NCBI GenBank assembly: GCA_964557125.1 | Contig: CAZKYX010000037.1 | Span: 1 to 9,968, forward strand | Direction of reading: 5' to 3' | Length of the DNA: 9,968 nucleotides | From: CAZKYX01 sp964557125 | Lineage (GTDB): Bacteria > Patescibacteriota > Microgenomatia > Levybacterales > GWA1-39-11 | Part shown: piece after piece, positions 1 to 6,605 of the stretch | How positions within the stretch are numbered: the stretch's first letter is position 1 | Layout of the letters: each line of letters starts with the position of its first letter | The notes under the pieces: generated by a model | The model's input: only the letters and a program-made list of their open reading frames with translations | What the model was told of the DNA's origin: nothing | Databases searched by the model: none | Program-made: the position numbers and the translations under genes

Positions 1-1871
1 TGATGGTTGAGGCCGGTGCACTCCAAACCCCAGAAGACGTAGCTTTAAGTGCAGTAACAATGGCTCGAGAATGGGGAAGCAAGATAGTTGGATTCATAAA
101 TGAAATTACAAAAGAAATTGGAGTTGCCAAGATCGATCTAGTTGTTGACGAAGCAAAAGCAGACTATGTCGCACTTGTTGAAAAGACTTACAAGAAAAAT
201 GTAGTTGACGTACTTGAAGGTGAACTTGGCGAAAATGTTTCAGGAGATCTTCAAAAAATCGTTGAAATAATTGCAGTTGAGGAAGCTAAAAAGGCAAAAG
301 AGGGTGAGACAGTTGATAAAAAGAAGATTTTTGAGGCTGTTGACTATGTATTCAAAAAGATAATCCGCGAAAATATCGTTGAAAAAGAAAAGAGATTTGA
401 TGGACGTAAGATCGATGAGGTAAGGGACATAACCGCATCTGTTGGTTATATTCCAAGAGTTCACGGATCTGCACTCTTTTCTCGAGGTCAGACACAAGTA
501 CTATCAATCGCAACTCTAGCAGCTTCATCTTTTAGCCAGTTGGTCGAGACCCTAGACGGTGAAGAAACTCACAGATATATGCATCACTACACATTCCCAC
601 CTTTCTCCGTTGGTGAAACAGGTAGAATTGGAAGCCCAAATAGACGTGAAATTGGTCATGGAGCGCTTGCTGAACGTGCAATCCAAGCAGTTCTTCCTCC
701 ACTTGAGACATTCCCCTATGCAATAAGAGTAGTCAGTGAAGTTCTTTCATCTAATGGATCAACTTCTATGGCTTCCGCTTGCGGATCAACTCTAGCTCTT
801 ATGGATGCTGGAGTTCCAATAATAAATCCAGTTGCGGGAATTGCAATCGGTCTTATGACTTTAGGTGATAAATACAAAATATTAACTGACATCATCGGTC
901 TTGAAGACTTTGCAGGAGATATGGACTTTAAAGTTGCAGGAACGACAGAAGGCATTACCGCCATTCAATTAGACGTTAAAAAGGATGCACTTACAGATGA
1001 AATGATTTCTGAAGTTTTTGTTAGAGCTAAAAAGGCAAGACTTGAAATACTAAAAGTTATGATGAAGGCAATTTCTGAATCAAGAACTGTTGTTAGCCAA
1101 TTTGCACCAAAGATTAAAATGATAAAAATCGATCCTGAAAAGATAGGAGGACTTATCGGTCCTGGAGGAAAGATGATTAAGAGTATTATTGCTTCAACTG
1201 GAGCTCAAGTAGACGTTGAGGATGATGGATCAGTAAGCATCTCCGCAGTCGAGGAAGAATCTGTAAATAAGGCTGTTGAATGGATTGAAGGTCTTACTCA
1301 TGAAGTAAAACCAGGCGAGACATATGACGGAACAGTAAAACGTATGATGAATTTTGGAGCTTTTGTCGAAATTCTTCCAGGTAAAGAGGGGCTGGTTCAT
1401 GTAAGTGAAATGTCTACGGATTATGTTCAGGATCCAGCTGACGTTGTAACACTTGACCAAAAAGTTAAAGTAAGAGTAAAAGAGATTGATGATATGGGAA
1501 GAATTAATCTTTCTATGAAATTCAGAGAAGACGCTGATAAGCCTGTTGCAAGACCTGAGGGGTCTGAGGGCGGAAGTGGCGGAGACAGAGGAGACCGTGG
1601 AGGTGATCGTGGAGGTTCACGAGGCGGAGGCGGATACAGAGGCGGACCACCTCGTTCAGGCGGAGGATATGGCGGAGGACGTGGAGGATCAGGCGGACCA
1701 AGACGTGATTTTGGTGGCGGAGGAAGATCTAGTGGTGGAGGATACGGTGGGGGACGACCGACAGGTGGCACAGCAAGACCATCTGGAGGACGAAGTTTTG
1801 GACCAAGAAGATCAACAGCAGATAAGAAACCTTCATACGAAGGTGGAAAAAGAGACGACTGGAGAGGTTGA
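1..1871 (+). CDS. pnp: Polyribonucleotide nucleotidyltransferase (PNPase), 5'-truncated by window edge
   Basis: PNPase degrades RNA 3' to 5' by phosphorolysis, releasing nucleoside diphosphates. The frame is open from the left edge. The Met at position 3 is internal, because it aligns with the middle of known PNPases (about residue 200 in E. coli), so the first RNase PH domain lies outside the window. Counting that Met as residue 1, the order is: helical linker about 25-105; second RNase PH domain from RFDGR (131-135) to about 340, with phosphate-site motif SNGSTS (250-255) and metal/catalytic residues D302, D308 and K310 in LEDFAGDMDFK; KH domain with GPGG (386-389); S1 domain about 438-509; then a Gly/Arg-rich tail 517-622. 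All visible catalytic residues are intact. The TGA stop (1869-1871) directly abuts the stop of the convergent downstream gene. The family call is very secure. Confidence 0.97.
   Translation, partial: MVEAGALQTPEDVALSAVTMAREWGSKIVGFINEITKEIGVAKIDLVVDEAKADYVALVEKTYKKNVVDVLEGELGENVSGDLQKIVEIIAVEEAKKAKEGETVDKKKIFEAVDYVFKKIIRENIVEKEKRFDGRKIDEVRDITASVGYIPRVHGSALFSRGQTQVLSIATLAASSFSQLVETLDGEETHRYMHHYTFPPFSVGETGRIGSPNRREIGHGALAERAIQAVLPPLETFPYAIRVVSEVLSSNGSTSMASACGSTLALMDAGVPIINPVAGIAIGLMTLGDKYKILTDIIGLEDFAGDMDFKVAGTTEGITAIQLDVKKDALTDEMISEVFVRAKKARLEILKVMMKAISESRTVVSQFAPKIKMIKIDPEKIGGLIGPGGKMIKSIIASTGAQVDVEDDGSVSISAVEEESVNKAVEWIEGLTHEVKPGETYDGTVKRMMNFGAFVEILPGKEGLVHVSEMSTDYVQDPADVVTLDQKVKVRVKEIDDMGRINLSMKFREDADKPVARPEGSEGGSGGDRGDRGGDRGGSRGGGGYRGGPPRSGGGYGGGRGGSGGPRRDFGGGGRSSGGGYGGGRPTGGTARPSGGRSFGPRRSTADKKPSYEGGKRDDWRG
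1551..1868 (+). other. Gly/Arg-rich (RGG-type) C-terminal tail of PNPase
   Basis: About 106 codons after the S1 domain encode low-complexity sequence built from RGG, GGGY, GGR and RPSGG-like units with few hydrophobic residues. The coding strand is correspondingly rich in GGA/GGC runs. RGG tails in other proteins bind RNA and are usually disordered. By analogy this one may increase RNA affinity or recruit partners; that role is inference. E. coli PNPase ends soon after S1 without such a tail. Confidence 0.85.
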
Positions 1872-2642
1872 TTAAAGTAGTTCGCAGGCTTTTTCCATTA
1901 CTTTTCTAAATTTTTCATTGAATTCTTTAAGTTTTTCTTTATTTGGAATTCGTGTTGCCTGATCCATGATAAGCCCGCGGTTGTACTCGATTTGAATTCC
2001 AACTACCTTATTTCCATAATCATTTTTTGGATCTCCATAGTGCTGCATGATGTAACCGCCTTTAAAAATAGTGTTAATCTCAACTTCATTTGTTCTCAAA
2101 CCAAACTCTTTTGCAATGCAGCTTTGGATATTTCTTAAAAACTCAGGTGAGCAGGCAATATCTGCGTTTGAAACGATAAATTTTGGCATAATACGGTTAA
2201 ATCCGGGTTGCTTCTTGTCCCGTTTTTTTGTTTTTTCATCATAGTCTCCCGTATCATGATGGTCCCATAAAAGTATTTTTTCAAATCCTTCTTGTTTTGA
2301 CACTTTAATCAAGCGCTTTATTTCGTTGTGATACGGATCCCAATGCGTTTCAAAACAATACTCCTTTTCCTCATTGGTTAATTCTTGTCCAGCCTTCCAG
2401 ATAGTATTGCCACAAAAGTCGATAGTCTTAAAATTTTCCAAATCTCTTGATTGGTTAAGACTGCCAAGGCCCCGTGACACTATGGATTTTAAATTTCCCA
2501 ATGCATTTGGATGATAAGCCGTTACAGCAGTATATTTGTCCGAAAATTCTCCAACTTGCCAAGGAGACAGGGCTATGCGTGGTGAAAATTCGGCAAAAGA
2601 ATCACCGTCATGGGGACTAGATGTAATAAGTGGAAGTTTCAT
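1872..2642 (-). CDS. N-formylglutamate amidohydrolase (FGase) family protein
   Basis: The 256-aa product matches the FGase fold family in motif order: PHDG near the N-terminus (10-13), a DPYH segment (102-105), a WDHHD motif (126-130) like the family's Asp-His metal motif, GGYIMQHYG (195-203) and QIEYNRGLIMD (217-227). The family hydrolyses N-formyl- or other N-acyl amino acids in a metal-dependent reaction. Classical members act in histidine degradation, but no hut genes are nearby, so the substrate is open. There is no signal peptide, so it is probably cytosolic. The start is supported by a TATAAT box 10 nt upstream and no better upstream Met. It is divergent from the Lon-like gene and tail-to-tail with PNPase with zero spacing. 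The family call is firm; the exact reaction is not. Confidence 0.82.
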   Translation of the reverse strand: MKLPLITSSPHDGDSFAEFSPRIALSPWQVGEFSDKYTAVTAYHPNALGNLKSIVSRGLGSLNQSRDLENFKTIDFCGNTIWKAGQELTNEEKEYCFETHWDPYHNEIKRLIKVSKQEGFEKILLWDHHDTGDYDEKTKKRDKKQPGFNRIMPKFIVSNADIACSPEFLRNIQSCIAKEFGLRTNEVEINTIFKGGYIMQHYGDPKNDYGNKVVGIQIEYNRGLIMDQATRIPNKEKLKEFNEKFRKVMEKACELL

Positions 2643-2652
2643 CTTTGGCTTG

Positions 2653-2681
2653 ATTATATCTCAATACAACTTAATACTTAA
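2653..2681 (-). promoter_or_regulatory. Promoter of the FGase-family gene
   Basis: On the minus strand there is a perfect TATAAT (2653-2658) and, 17 nt upstream, a weak -35 TTAAGT (2676-2681; 3/6 match). The -10 ends 10 nt before the ATG, so the predicted mRNA leader is only a few nucleotides. No Shine-Dalgarno sequence lies in the gap. Confidence 0.55.
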
Positions 2682-2699
2682 TTCTTTATTCTTACTTCT

Positions 2700-2708
2700 T
2701 GATATAAT
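2700..2708 (+). promoter_or_regulatory. Extended -10 promoter of the Lon-like gene
   Basis: TG-A-TATAAT (2700-2708) is a perfect extended -10 element ending 6 nt before the ATG at 2715. No good -35 is visible, as is usual for extended -10 promoters. The expected transcription start coincides with or is adjacent to the A of the ATG, implying a leaderless transcript. Confidence 0.6.
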
Positions 2709-2714
2709 TAAGTT

Positions 2715-3803
2715 ATGGATTCTGCCCAAAAGCCTACTACTCCTGTTGATCAGATCGGAAAACTTGAAAATTTGGTAACTGCAAATAAATTACCAGAAGA
2801 CTTGGATCAGGCCGCCCGCGCAATGGTAGCTAGGCTCAAAATAGTCAAAGATCAACCTTCTTTTTACACTGAATACGATATTATTTCCAGATACGTCACT
2901 TGGATAACTGCACTTCCCTGGGGTAAGCACTCAGAGGATATGCTTGATCTTGCACACGCAAAGCAAATCCTAGACCAAAATCATCATGGACTTGAGGTTG
3001 TAAAAGAGCAAATTCTTGAATTCTTATCGATCATGATACTAACAAAAGCCCGCGCCGGCCAACAGGGATCGGATATTATTGCACGTGCTCCGATACTATC
3101 CTTGGTTGGTCTTGCTGGAGTCGGTAAAACAACTATCGCATACTCAATTGCAGAAGCATTGGGACGAAAAATTGAGCGCATTCCTTTCGGAGGAATGGGT
3201 TCTGCTTCCCAACTTCGTGGAAAATCCCGACTTTACTCAGATAGTGAACCTGGATATGTAATTAAAGCATTAAGACGTGCCGGCACTTCAAATCCAGTCA
3301 TACTCTTGGATGAAATAGATAGGGTAAGTGAAGAGGCAAGGGCTGATATTATGGGAGTATTAGTTGAGCTTTTGGATCCATTGCAGAATAAAGCATTTAC
3401 GGATCACTTTATTGATTTTCCGGTAGATTTGTCTCAAGTATTGTTTATTGCAACCTCAAATAATACAAAAGATATATCAACTGCTGTTATCGACCGCTTG
3501 GAAATTATACAAATGCCATCTTACACAGATGATGAAAAAATAGTGATTGGTAAGACTTATGTATTGCCAAAAGTATTGAAAGAGTCAGGGCTTACACCGC
3601 AAGAATTTGAGATAGCAGATGATGTATGGCCTGAGGCTATTGTTAGACCCCTTGGATATGACCCTGGAATTCGAGGACTGCAAAGAGTTATTCAGGGGAT
3701 TGTCAGAAAAACGGTATATTACATGATGTTGGGTAAAATCCCTCACGGTCAGAAATTTATAGTAAATAACGAGAATATCAAAAGCTTCGTCAGTGCATGG
3801 TGA
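2715..3803 (+). CDS. Lon-type AAA+ ATPase module lacking the Lon protease domain
   Basis: This 362-aa protein follows the Lon ATPase core closely. It has a short helical N-terminal part ending in a Lon-like TALPWG segment, Walker A G132-LAG-VG-K138-T139, Walker B LLDEID with D199/E200, sensor-1 N249 in IATSNN, an arginine-finger candidate R261 in DRLE, and sensor-2 R320 in GIRGLQR. It ends right after the AAA+ lid. The N-terminal LAN substrate domain and the entire Ser-Lys protease domain (about 200 residues in Lon) are absent. No remnant of the protease domain is recognisable downstream, where hairpins follow the stop. The ATPase residues are all present, so an active unfoldase or remodelling ATPase is plausible, perhaps paired with a protease encoded elsewhere; that is inference. 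An extended -10 upstream fixes the start. Confidence 0.88.
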   Translation: MDSAQKPTTPVDQIGKLENLVTANKLPEDLDQAARAMVARLKIVKDQPSFYTEYDIISRYVTWITALPWGKHSEDMLDLAHAKQILDQNHHGLEVVKEQILEFLSIMILTKARAGQQGSDIIARAPILSLVGLAGVGKTTIAYSIAEALGRKIERIPFGGMGSASQLRGKSRLYSDSEPGYVIKALRRAGTSNPVILLDEIDRVSEEARADIMGVLVELLDPLQNKAFTDHFIDFPVDLSQVLFIATSNNTKDISTAVIDRLEIIQMPSYTDDEKIVIGKTYVLPKVLKESGLTPQEFEIADDVWPEAIVRPLGYDPGIRGLQRVIQGIVRKTVYYMMLGKIPHGQKFIVNNENIKSFVSAW

Positions 3804-3814
3804 GTCCTTTTTCT

Positions 3815-3840
3815 GATACTTTCGTGCCGGCGAAAGTATC
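3815..3840. other. Perfect 10-bp hairpin after the Lon-like stop codon
   Basis: GATACTTTCG (3815-3824) and CGAAAGTATC (3831-3840) are exact inverted repeats around a 6-nt GC-rich loop, starting 11 nt after the TGA. No T-run follows on the + strand, so it is not a canonical intrinsic terminator. A 3'-end stabiliser or factor-dependent end for the upstream mRNA is possible. Confidence 0.6.
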
Positions 3841-3880
3841 CAAAGCCTCTGCCATGTCGTACTCCAAGTATTCAAAACTC

Positions 3881-3941
3881 CATTCAATTCACTGAATGTG
3901 CCGGACTTTCCTCACGATGTGAGGGGCGCCTTTCCACATTC
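3881..3941. other. Nested inverted-repeat element in the Lon-like/RNase J spacer
   Basis: GAATGTG (3894-3900) pairs perfectly with CACATTC (3935-3941), enclosing an inner perfect 6-bp hairpin CCTCAC (3910-3915)/GTGAGG (3919-3924) with a 3-nt loop. The two stems are separated by 9- and 10-nt internal-loop sides. An alternative stem CATTCA (3881-3886)/TGAATG (3893-3898) competes with the outer stem. The minus strand carries GAGGAAAGTCCGG, a string like the conserved RNase P RNA core, but a full RNase P RNA is not present. Function unknown. Confidence 0.5.
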
Positions 3942-4001
3942 TCCCTAAAAGGACCGTTTGTTTCATTACGTTTTTCATACGTTTCGTACAAAATGGCAAA
4001 C

Positions 4002-4030
4002 ATTACATAATATGAGTTTTAGGGTATAAT
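4002..4030 (+). promoter_or_regulatory. Promoter of the RNase J gene
   Basis: ATTACA (4002-4007; 4/6 to the -35 consensus), a 17-nt spacer and a perfect TATAAT (4025-4030). The -10 ends 9 nt before the ATG, so the leader is predicted to be 0-3 nt, and no Shine-Dalgarno sequence is present. Confidence 0.65.
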
Positions 4031-4039
4031 TAAACATTA

Positions 4040-5776
4040 ATGGAAAACAATAATATTCAAACTCCTGCTCCCGTGCCGCCACCAACAACAAATAGCCATC
4101 CTCAACACAACCAGTCAGGTCCGCAAAATTTCTTGTCACTTCTTCCTCTTGGAGGGATAGGGTCAGTTACCAAGAACATGTATCTATATGTATATGGTAA
4201 CGAGATTCTAATAGTTGATTGCGGAATGGGATTTCCCGATGCAAGCACCCCGGGAGTCGACTTTTTAATCCCTGACATAACTCATCTAAAAAAGTTACTT
4301 TCTCAAGGTAAAAAAATTGTAGGTCTTCTTCTGACACACGGACATGAAGACCACATTGGAGGTGTACCTTTTGTCATTGGACAACTTCCTTCTTTTCCGA
4401 TCTATGCAACACCCTTAACAGCTGCTTTTACGAACGAAAAATTAAAGGATTTTGGTCTAAGCCAAAGAGTAGTTGAGGTTAAATTTAAAAAAGACTTTAA
4501 GTTGGGTGTCTTTATGGTTAGATTCCTTCACATAACTCATAGTGTTATGGACACTTCAAATATTTTTATAAAAACTCCTGTTGGAAATTTCTATCATGGC
4601 AGTGACTATAAATTTGATTTAACACCTCCTGACAGTAAGCCTTCTGATATGCACGGCATCGCTGATACTGGGCGTGAAGGAGTTTTGTGCATGTTATCTG
4701 ATTGTCTTGGAGCAGAGCGCGAGGGACACTCAAAGTCTGAGAGGAAGATTTCTGATAGTTTTGAGGCAGAGTATAGACGCACAAAGGGAAGAGTTTATGT
4801 AAGTACATACTCATCAAATATTTCTCGCATGAACCAGGCCATAGAGGGGGCGTTGAAATTTAACAGAAAAGTTTGTTTTATCGGAAGATCTTTTATAAAG
4901 GCCCGAGATATTGGACGACAACTTGGATACATGAAATTACCGGCAAATATGGAAGTAAAACCACAACAGGTAATGTCTATGGATCCATCAAAAGTAATGG
5001 TGCTTATCCCAGGAAGCCAAGCGCAAGAAGAATCAGCACTTGTACGGGTTGCAAATGACAATGATAAAGCCCTTCGAATAGATAAAAATGACACGGTTAT
5101 ATTTTCAGCAGATCCAATCCCTGGAAATGAAGTAAATATTTATAAATTAATTGACACGATCGCCAAAAAAGGGACAAGAGTTATACATTCTGATATGTCA
5201 GATGAATTTCATGTATCGGGACATGGTTCACAAAATGACATTAAGCTTTTGGCAACTCTAACCCGTCCAAAATACGCATTTCCAATTGGAGGAAATTTCA
5301 GACATATGGTGGCTTTCAGAGGACTTATGAAGGACTTAGGAATGCGGGAGCAAGACGTTGTCTTGCCAGAATATGGACAGGAAGTTTTGTTTACAAAATC
5401 AGGATTTAGATACGGTGCAAAGATCCCACTCGCAACTGTGTACGTCGATCAAATAACTGGTGAGGAAATGGAGAAGTTTATTCTTATGGATAGACAGAAA
5501 ATTTCAGAAGAGGGGATAATGATTGTAATTGTTGAAGTAGAAGGAGAGACCGGAAAAATAATCTCAAAACCAGATATTATTGCTCGAGGATTTGTATTTC
5601 CAGAGAAGGAAGGATTCGTTAACAAGCTAAATGAAGAATTACTTTCTGAATTAAACCAAAAATCAGCTAAGGCAAATATTGGAGCGATTCGAAAGACTAT
5701 CCAAAGAACTTGCGAGAATCTTCTTTACAGAATGAAAAGAGAGCCTCTAGTCATCCCCGTTGTTATTGAGGTTTAG
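4040..5776 (+). CDS. rnj: Ribonuclease J
   Basis: RNase J is a metallo-beta-lactamase/beta-CASP nuclease with endonuclease and 5'-3' exonuclease activity in mRNA decay and rRNA maturation. The 578-aa product has a 30-residue Pro/Asn/Gln-rich, probably disordered N-terminus, then LPLGGIGSVTKN. The metal-site motif is H100-G-H102-E-D104-H105, with further ligands H167 (HSVMDTSN) and D189 (HGSDYKFD). The beta-CASP motifs SDCLGAE..G and GSQAQEE are present, as is the HVSGH loop (391-395). The C-terminal domain ends in the family-typical IPVVIEV. Residues 417-419 read GGN where many RNase J proteins have HGE, so the usual seventh metal-binding His is missing. The start is fixed by TATAAT 9 nt upstream. 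With PNPase 2 kb away, it forms a loose RNA-decay neighbourhood. Confidence 0.95.
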   Translation: MENNNIQTPAPVPPPTTNSHPQHNQSGPQNFLSLLPLGGIGSVTKNMYLYVYGNEILIVDCGMGFPDASTPGVDFLIPDITHLKKLLSQGKKIVGLLLTHGHEDHIGGVPFVIGQLPSFPIYATPLTAAFTNEKLKDFGLSQRVVEVKFKKDFKLGVFMVRFLHITHSVMDTSNIFIKTPVGNFYHGSDYKFDLTPPDSKPSDMHGIADTGREGVLCMLSDCLGAEREGHSKSERKISDSFEAEYRRTKGRVYVSTYSSNISRMNQAIEGALKFNRKVCFIGRSFIKARDIGRQLGYMKLPANMEVKPQQVMSMDPSKVMVLIPGSQAQEESALVRVANDNDKALRIDKNDTVIFSADPIPGNEVNIYKLIDTIAKKGTRVIHSDMSDEFHVSGHGSQNDIKLLATLTRPKYAFPIGGNFRHMVAFRGLMKDLGMREQDVVLPEYGQEVLFTKSGFRYGAKIPLATVYVDQITGEEMEKFILMDRQKISEEGIMIVIVEVEGETGKIISKPDIIARGFVFPEKEGFVNKLNEELLSELNQKSAKANIGAIRKTIQRTCENLLYRMKREPLVIPVVIEV

Positions 5777-5790
5777 CCTCGTATTTCTTA
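5768..5790 (+). terminator. Weak possible terminator of the RNase J gene
   Basis: GAGG (5768-5771) and CCTC (5777-5780) form a 4-bp stem over the TAG stop, followed by the T-rich stretch GTATTTCTT. The stem is short, so this is tentative. The spacer to the convergent gene is only 28 nt, and nothing stronger is visible. Confidence 0.25.
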
Positions 5791-5804
5791 AGCTTGTCTT
5801 GCGG

Positions 5805-6503
5805 CTAATTTTCTCGCTTTTTCTGCTTCTTTTTCTTGTCATTTTGAATGCTCCGGTCAATGCCCCACCAAATACCTGAAATCATGCCCGCTACTAGTCC
5901 TAAAGCTCCAGTTCCACCTACAATTTCTCCCTTTTTGGTTTGGGAATTACCCTTTGTATTATTATTTGCTTCAGTTGATATAGCTAATTCTTCGGCTTCT
6001 AGATCTTTTCTTAAATTTTCTAAAATAAGGCGCTGGTTAACATATGTTGCTGACGTTAAAGGTTCCGTGTTTGGGTCCTGAGCCCTTTTTTCAGCGTCTT
6101 CCTTGATGGATCTTTCCACATTTTCTAACAGTTCATTTTGTTCTGTTTTGCCAGCCTGCAATAGGTTTGTTTCAGCTGTATCAAGACTCGAAACCACTAT
6201 TTGAATTTCCGGAAAATTTTCATTATTGCAGCCGGTCGAAATCCCTATAACGCTTGTGCAATTAGTATCAGGGGCAGTATATTCGAGATGGTGCTGAGCT
6301 TGAGAAAGGGGGACGACAGAGTCTTTTATTCCATTATATTGATCCCTTGTTAGCCCTTGCATTGCAAGTGCATCAGAGAAATCAACTCCATCGTTGTTGA
6401 GCATTCCTTCACCTGCTAAAAAGTAAGTTAAAGCACTAGCTCCAACAGCTAGAGAACCAAAGGTTGAGGCAACTGGTAATGCTCGGACAAATTGTTCTCT
6501 CAT
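5805..6503 (-). CDS. Hypothetical two-TM protein with coiled-coil-like central region
   Basis: I do not recognise this 232-aa protein. It starts with a short basic segment (R2, R7) and a hydrophobic helix at about 9-30. A hydrophilic middle carries two cysteines (C82, C92), which could form a disulfide if exported, and two charged helical stretches (about 105-140 and 153-178) rich in Glu, Lys and Leu that could form coiled coils. An Asn/Thr/Gln linker (176-190) follows, then a second glycine-rich TM helix (about 194-214) and a strongly basic tail (223-230). By the positive-inside rule both ends should be cytoplasmic and the middle external. No enzymatic motif is seen. It has the best promoter in the window. 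It is convergent with RNase J and divergent from the 6606 membrane-protein fragment. Confidence 0.75.
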   Translation of the reverse strand: MREQFVRALPVASTFGSLAVGASALTYFLAGEGMLNNDGVDFSDALAMQGLTRDQYNGIKDSVVPLSQAQHHLEYTAPDTNCTSVIGISTGCNNENFPEIQIVVSSLDTAETNLLQAGKTEQNELLENVERSIKEDAEKRAQDPNTEPLTSATYVNQRLILENLRKDLEAEELAISTEANNNTKGNSQTKKGEIVGGTGALGLVAGMISGIWWGIDRSIQNDKKKKQKKREN

Positions 6504-6510
6504 TTGACGA

Positions 6511-6539
6511 TTTATATCACACTATAAGCCTTTTGTCAA
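6511..6539 (-). promoter_or_regulatory. Near-consensus promoter of the two-TM protein gene
   Basis: On the minus strand: TTGACA (6534-6539, perfect -35), a 17-nt spacer and TATAAA (6511-6516, 5/6). The -10 ends 7 nt before the ATG, predicting a leaderless mRNA. This is the strongest promoter in the window. Confidence 0.8.
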
Positions 6540-6570
6540 TCTAGTTTGACCTTATATTTGTTAACATCTT

Positions 6571-6599
6571 TTGTGATTGATCTCTCACGAAAGTATAAT
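6571..6599 (+). promoter_or_regulatory. Promoter of the membrane-protein fragment
   Basis: TTGTGA (6571-6576; 4/6), a 17-nt spacer and a perfect TATAAT (6594-6599), ending 6 nt before the ATG at 6606. It is back-to-back with the minus-strand promoter at 6511-6539 and supports 6606, rather than the upstream in-frame ATG at 6546, as the true start. Confidence 0.7.
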
Positions 6600-6605
6600 A
6601 ATTTT

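Noticed and set aside
1427..1875. Proline-rich minus-strand and acidic + strand frames over the PNPase tail
   Set aside because: They are out-of-frame shadows of the repetitive GGA/GGC coding sequence of the Gly/Arg-rich tail.
3585..3887. A 100-codon minus-strand frame reaching into the Lon-like gene and its 3' spacer
   Set aside because: Most of it is antisense to the well-supported Lon-like coding sequence. Its composition is not protein-family-like and no promoter or ribosome-binding site precedes it.
3800..3890. A short minus-strand frame ending at TGA with protein-like residues (EYLEYDMAEALDTF)
   Set aside because: It is only about 32 codons with a stop immediately upstream, has no clear start signal and spans the perfect hairpin. 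The protein-like look may be chance.
3780..4039. RNase P RNA gene on the minus strand
   Set aside because: One 13-nt core string matches, but the conserved 3' half and other conserved loops are not found, and a full-length RNA would run deep into the Lon-like gene.
6546..6605. Upstream ATG (6546) as the start of the membrane-protein fragment
   Set aside because: It lies upstream of the clear -10 (6594-6599) and -35 (6571-6576), so a transcript from that promoter would not include it. The added residues do not look like part of the family.
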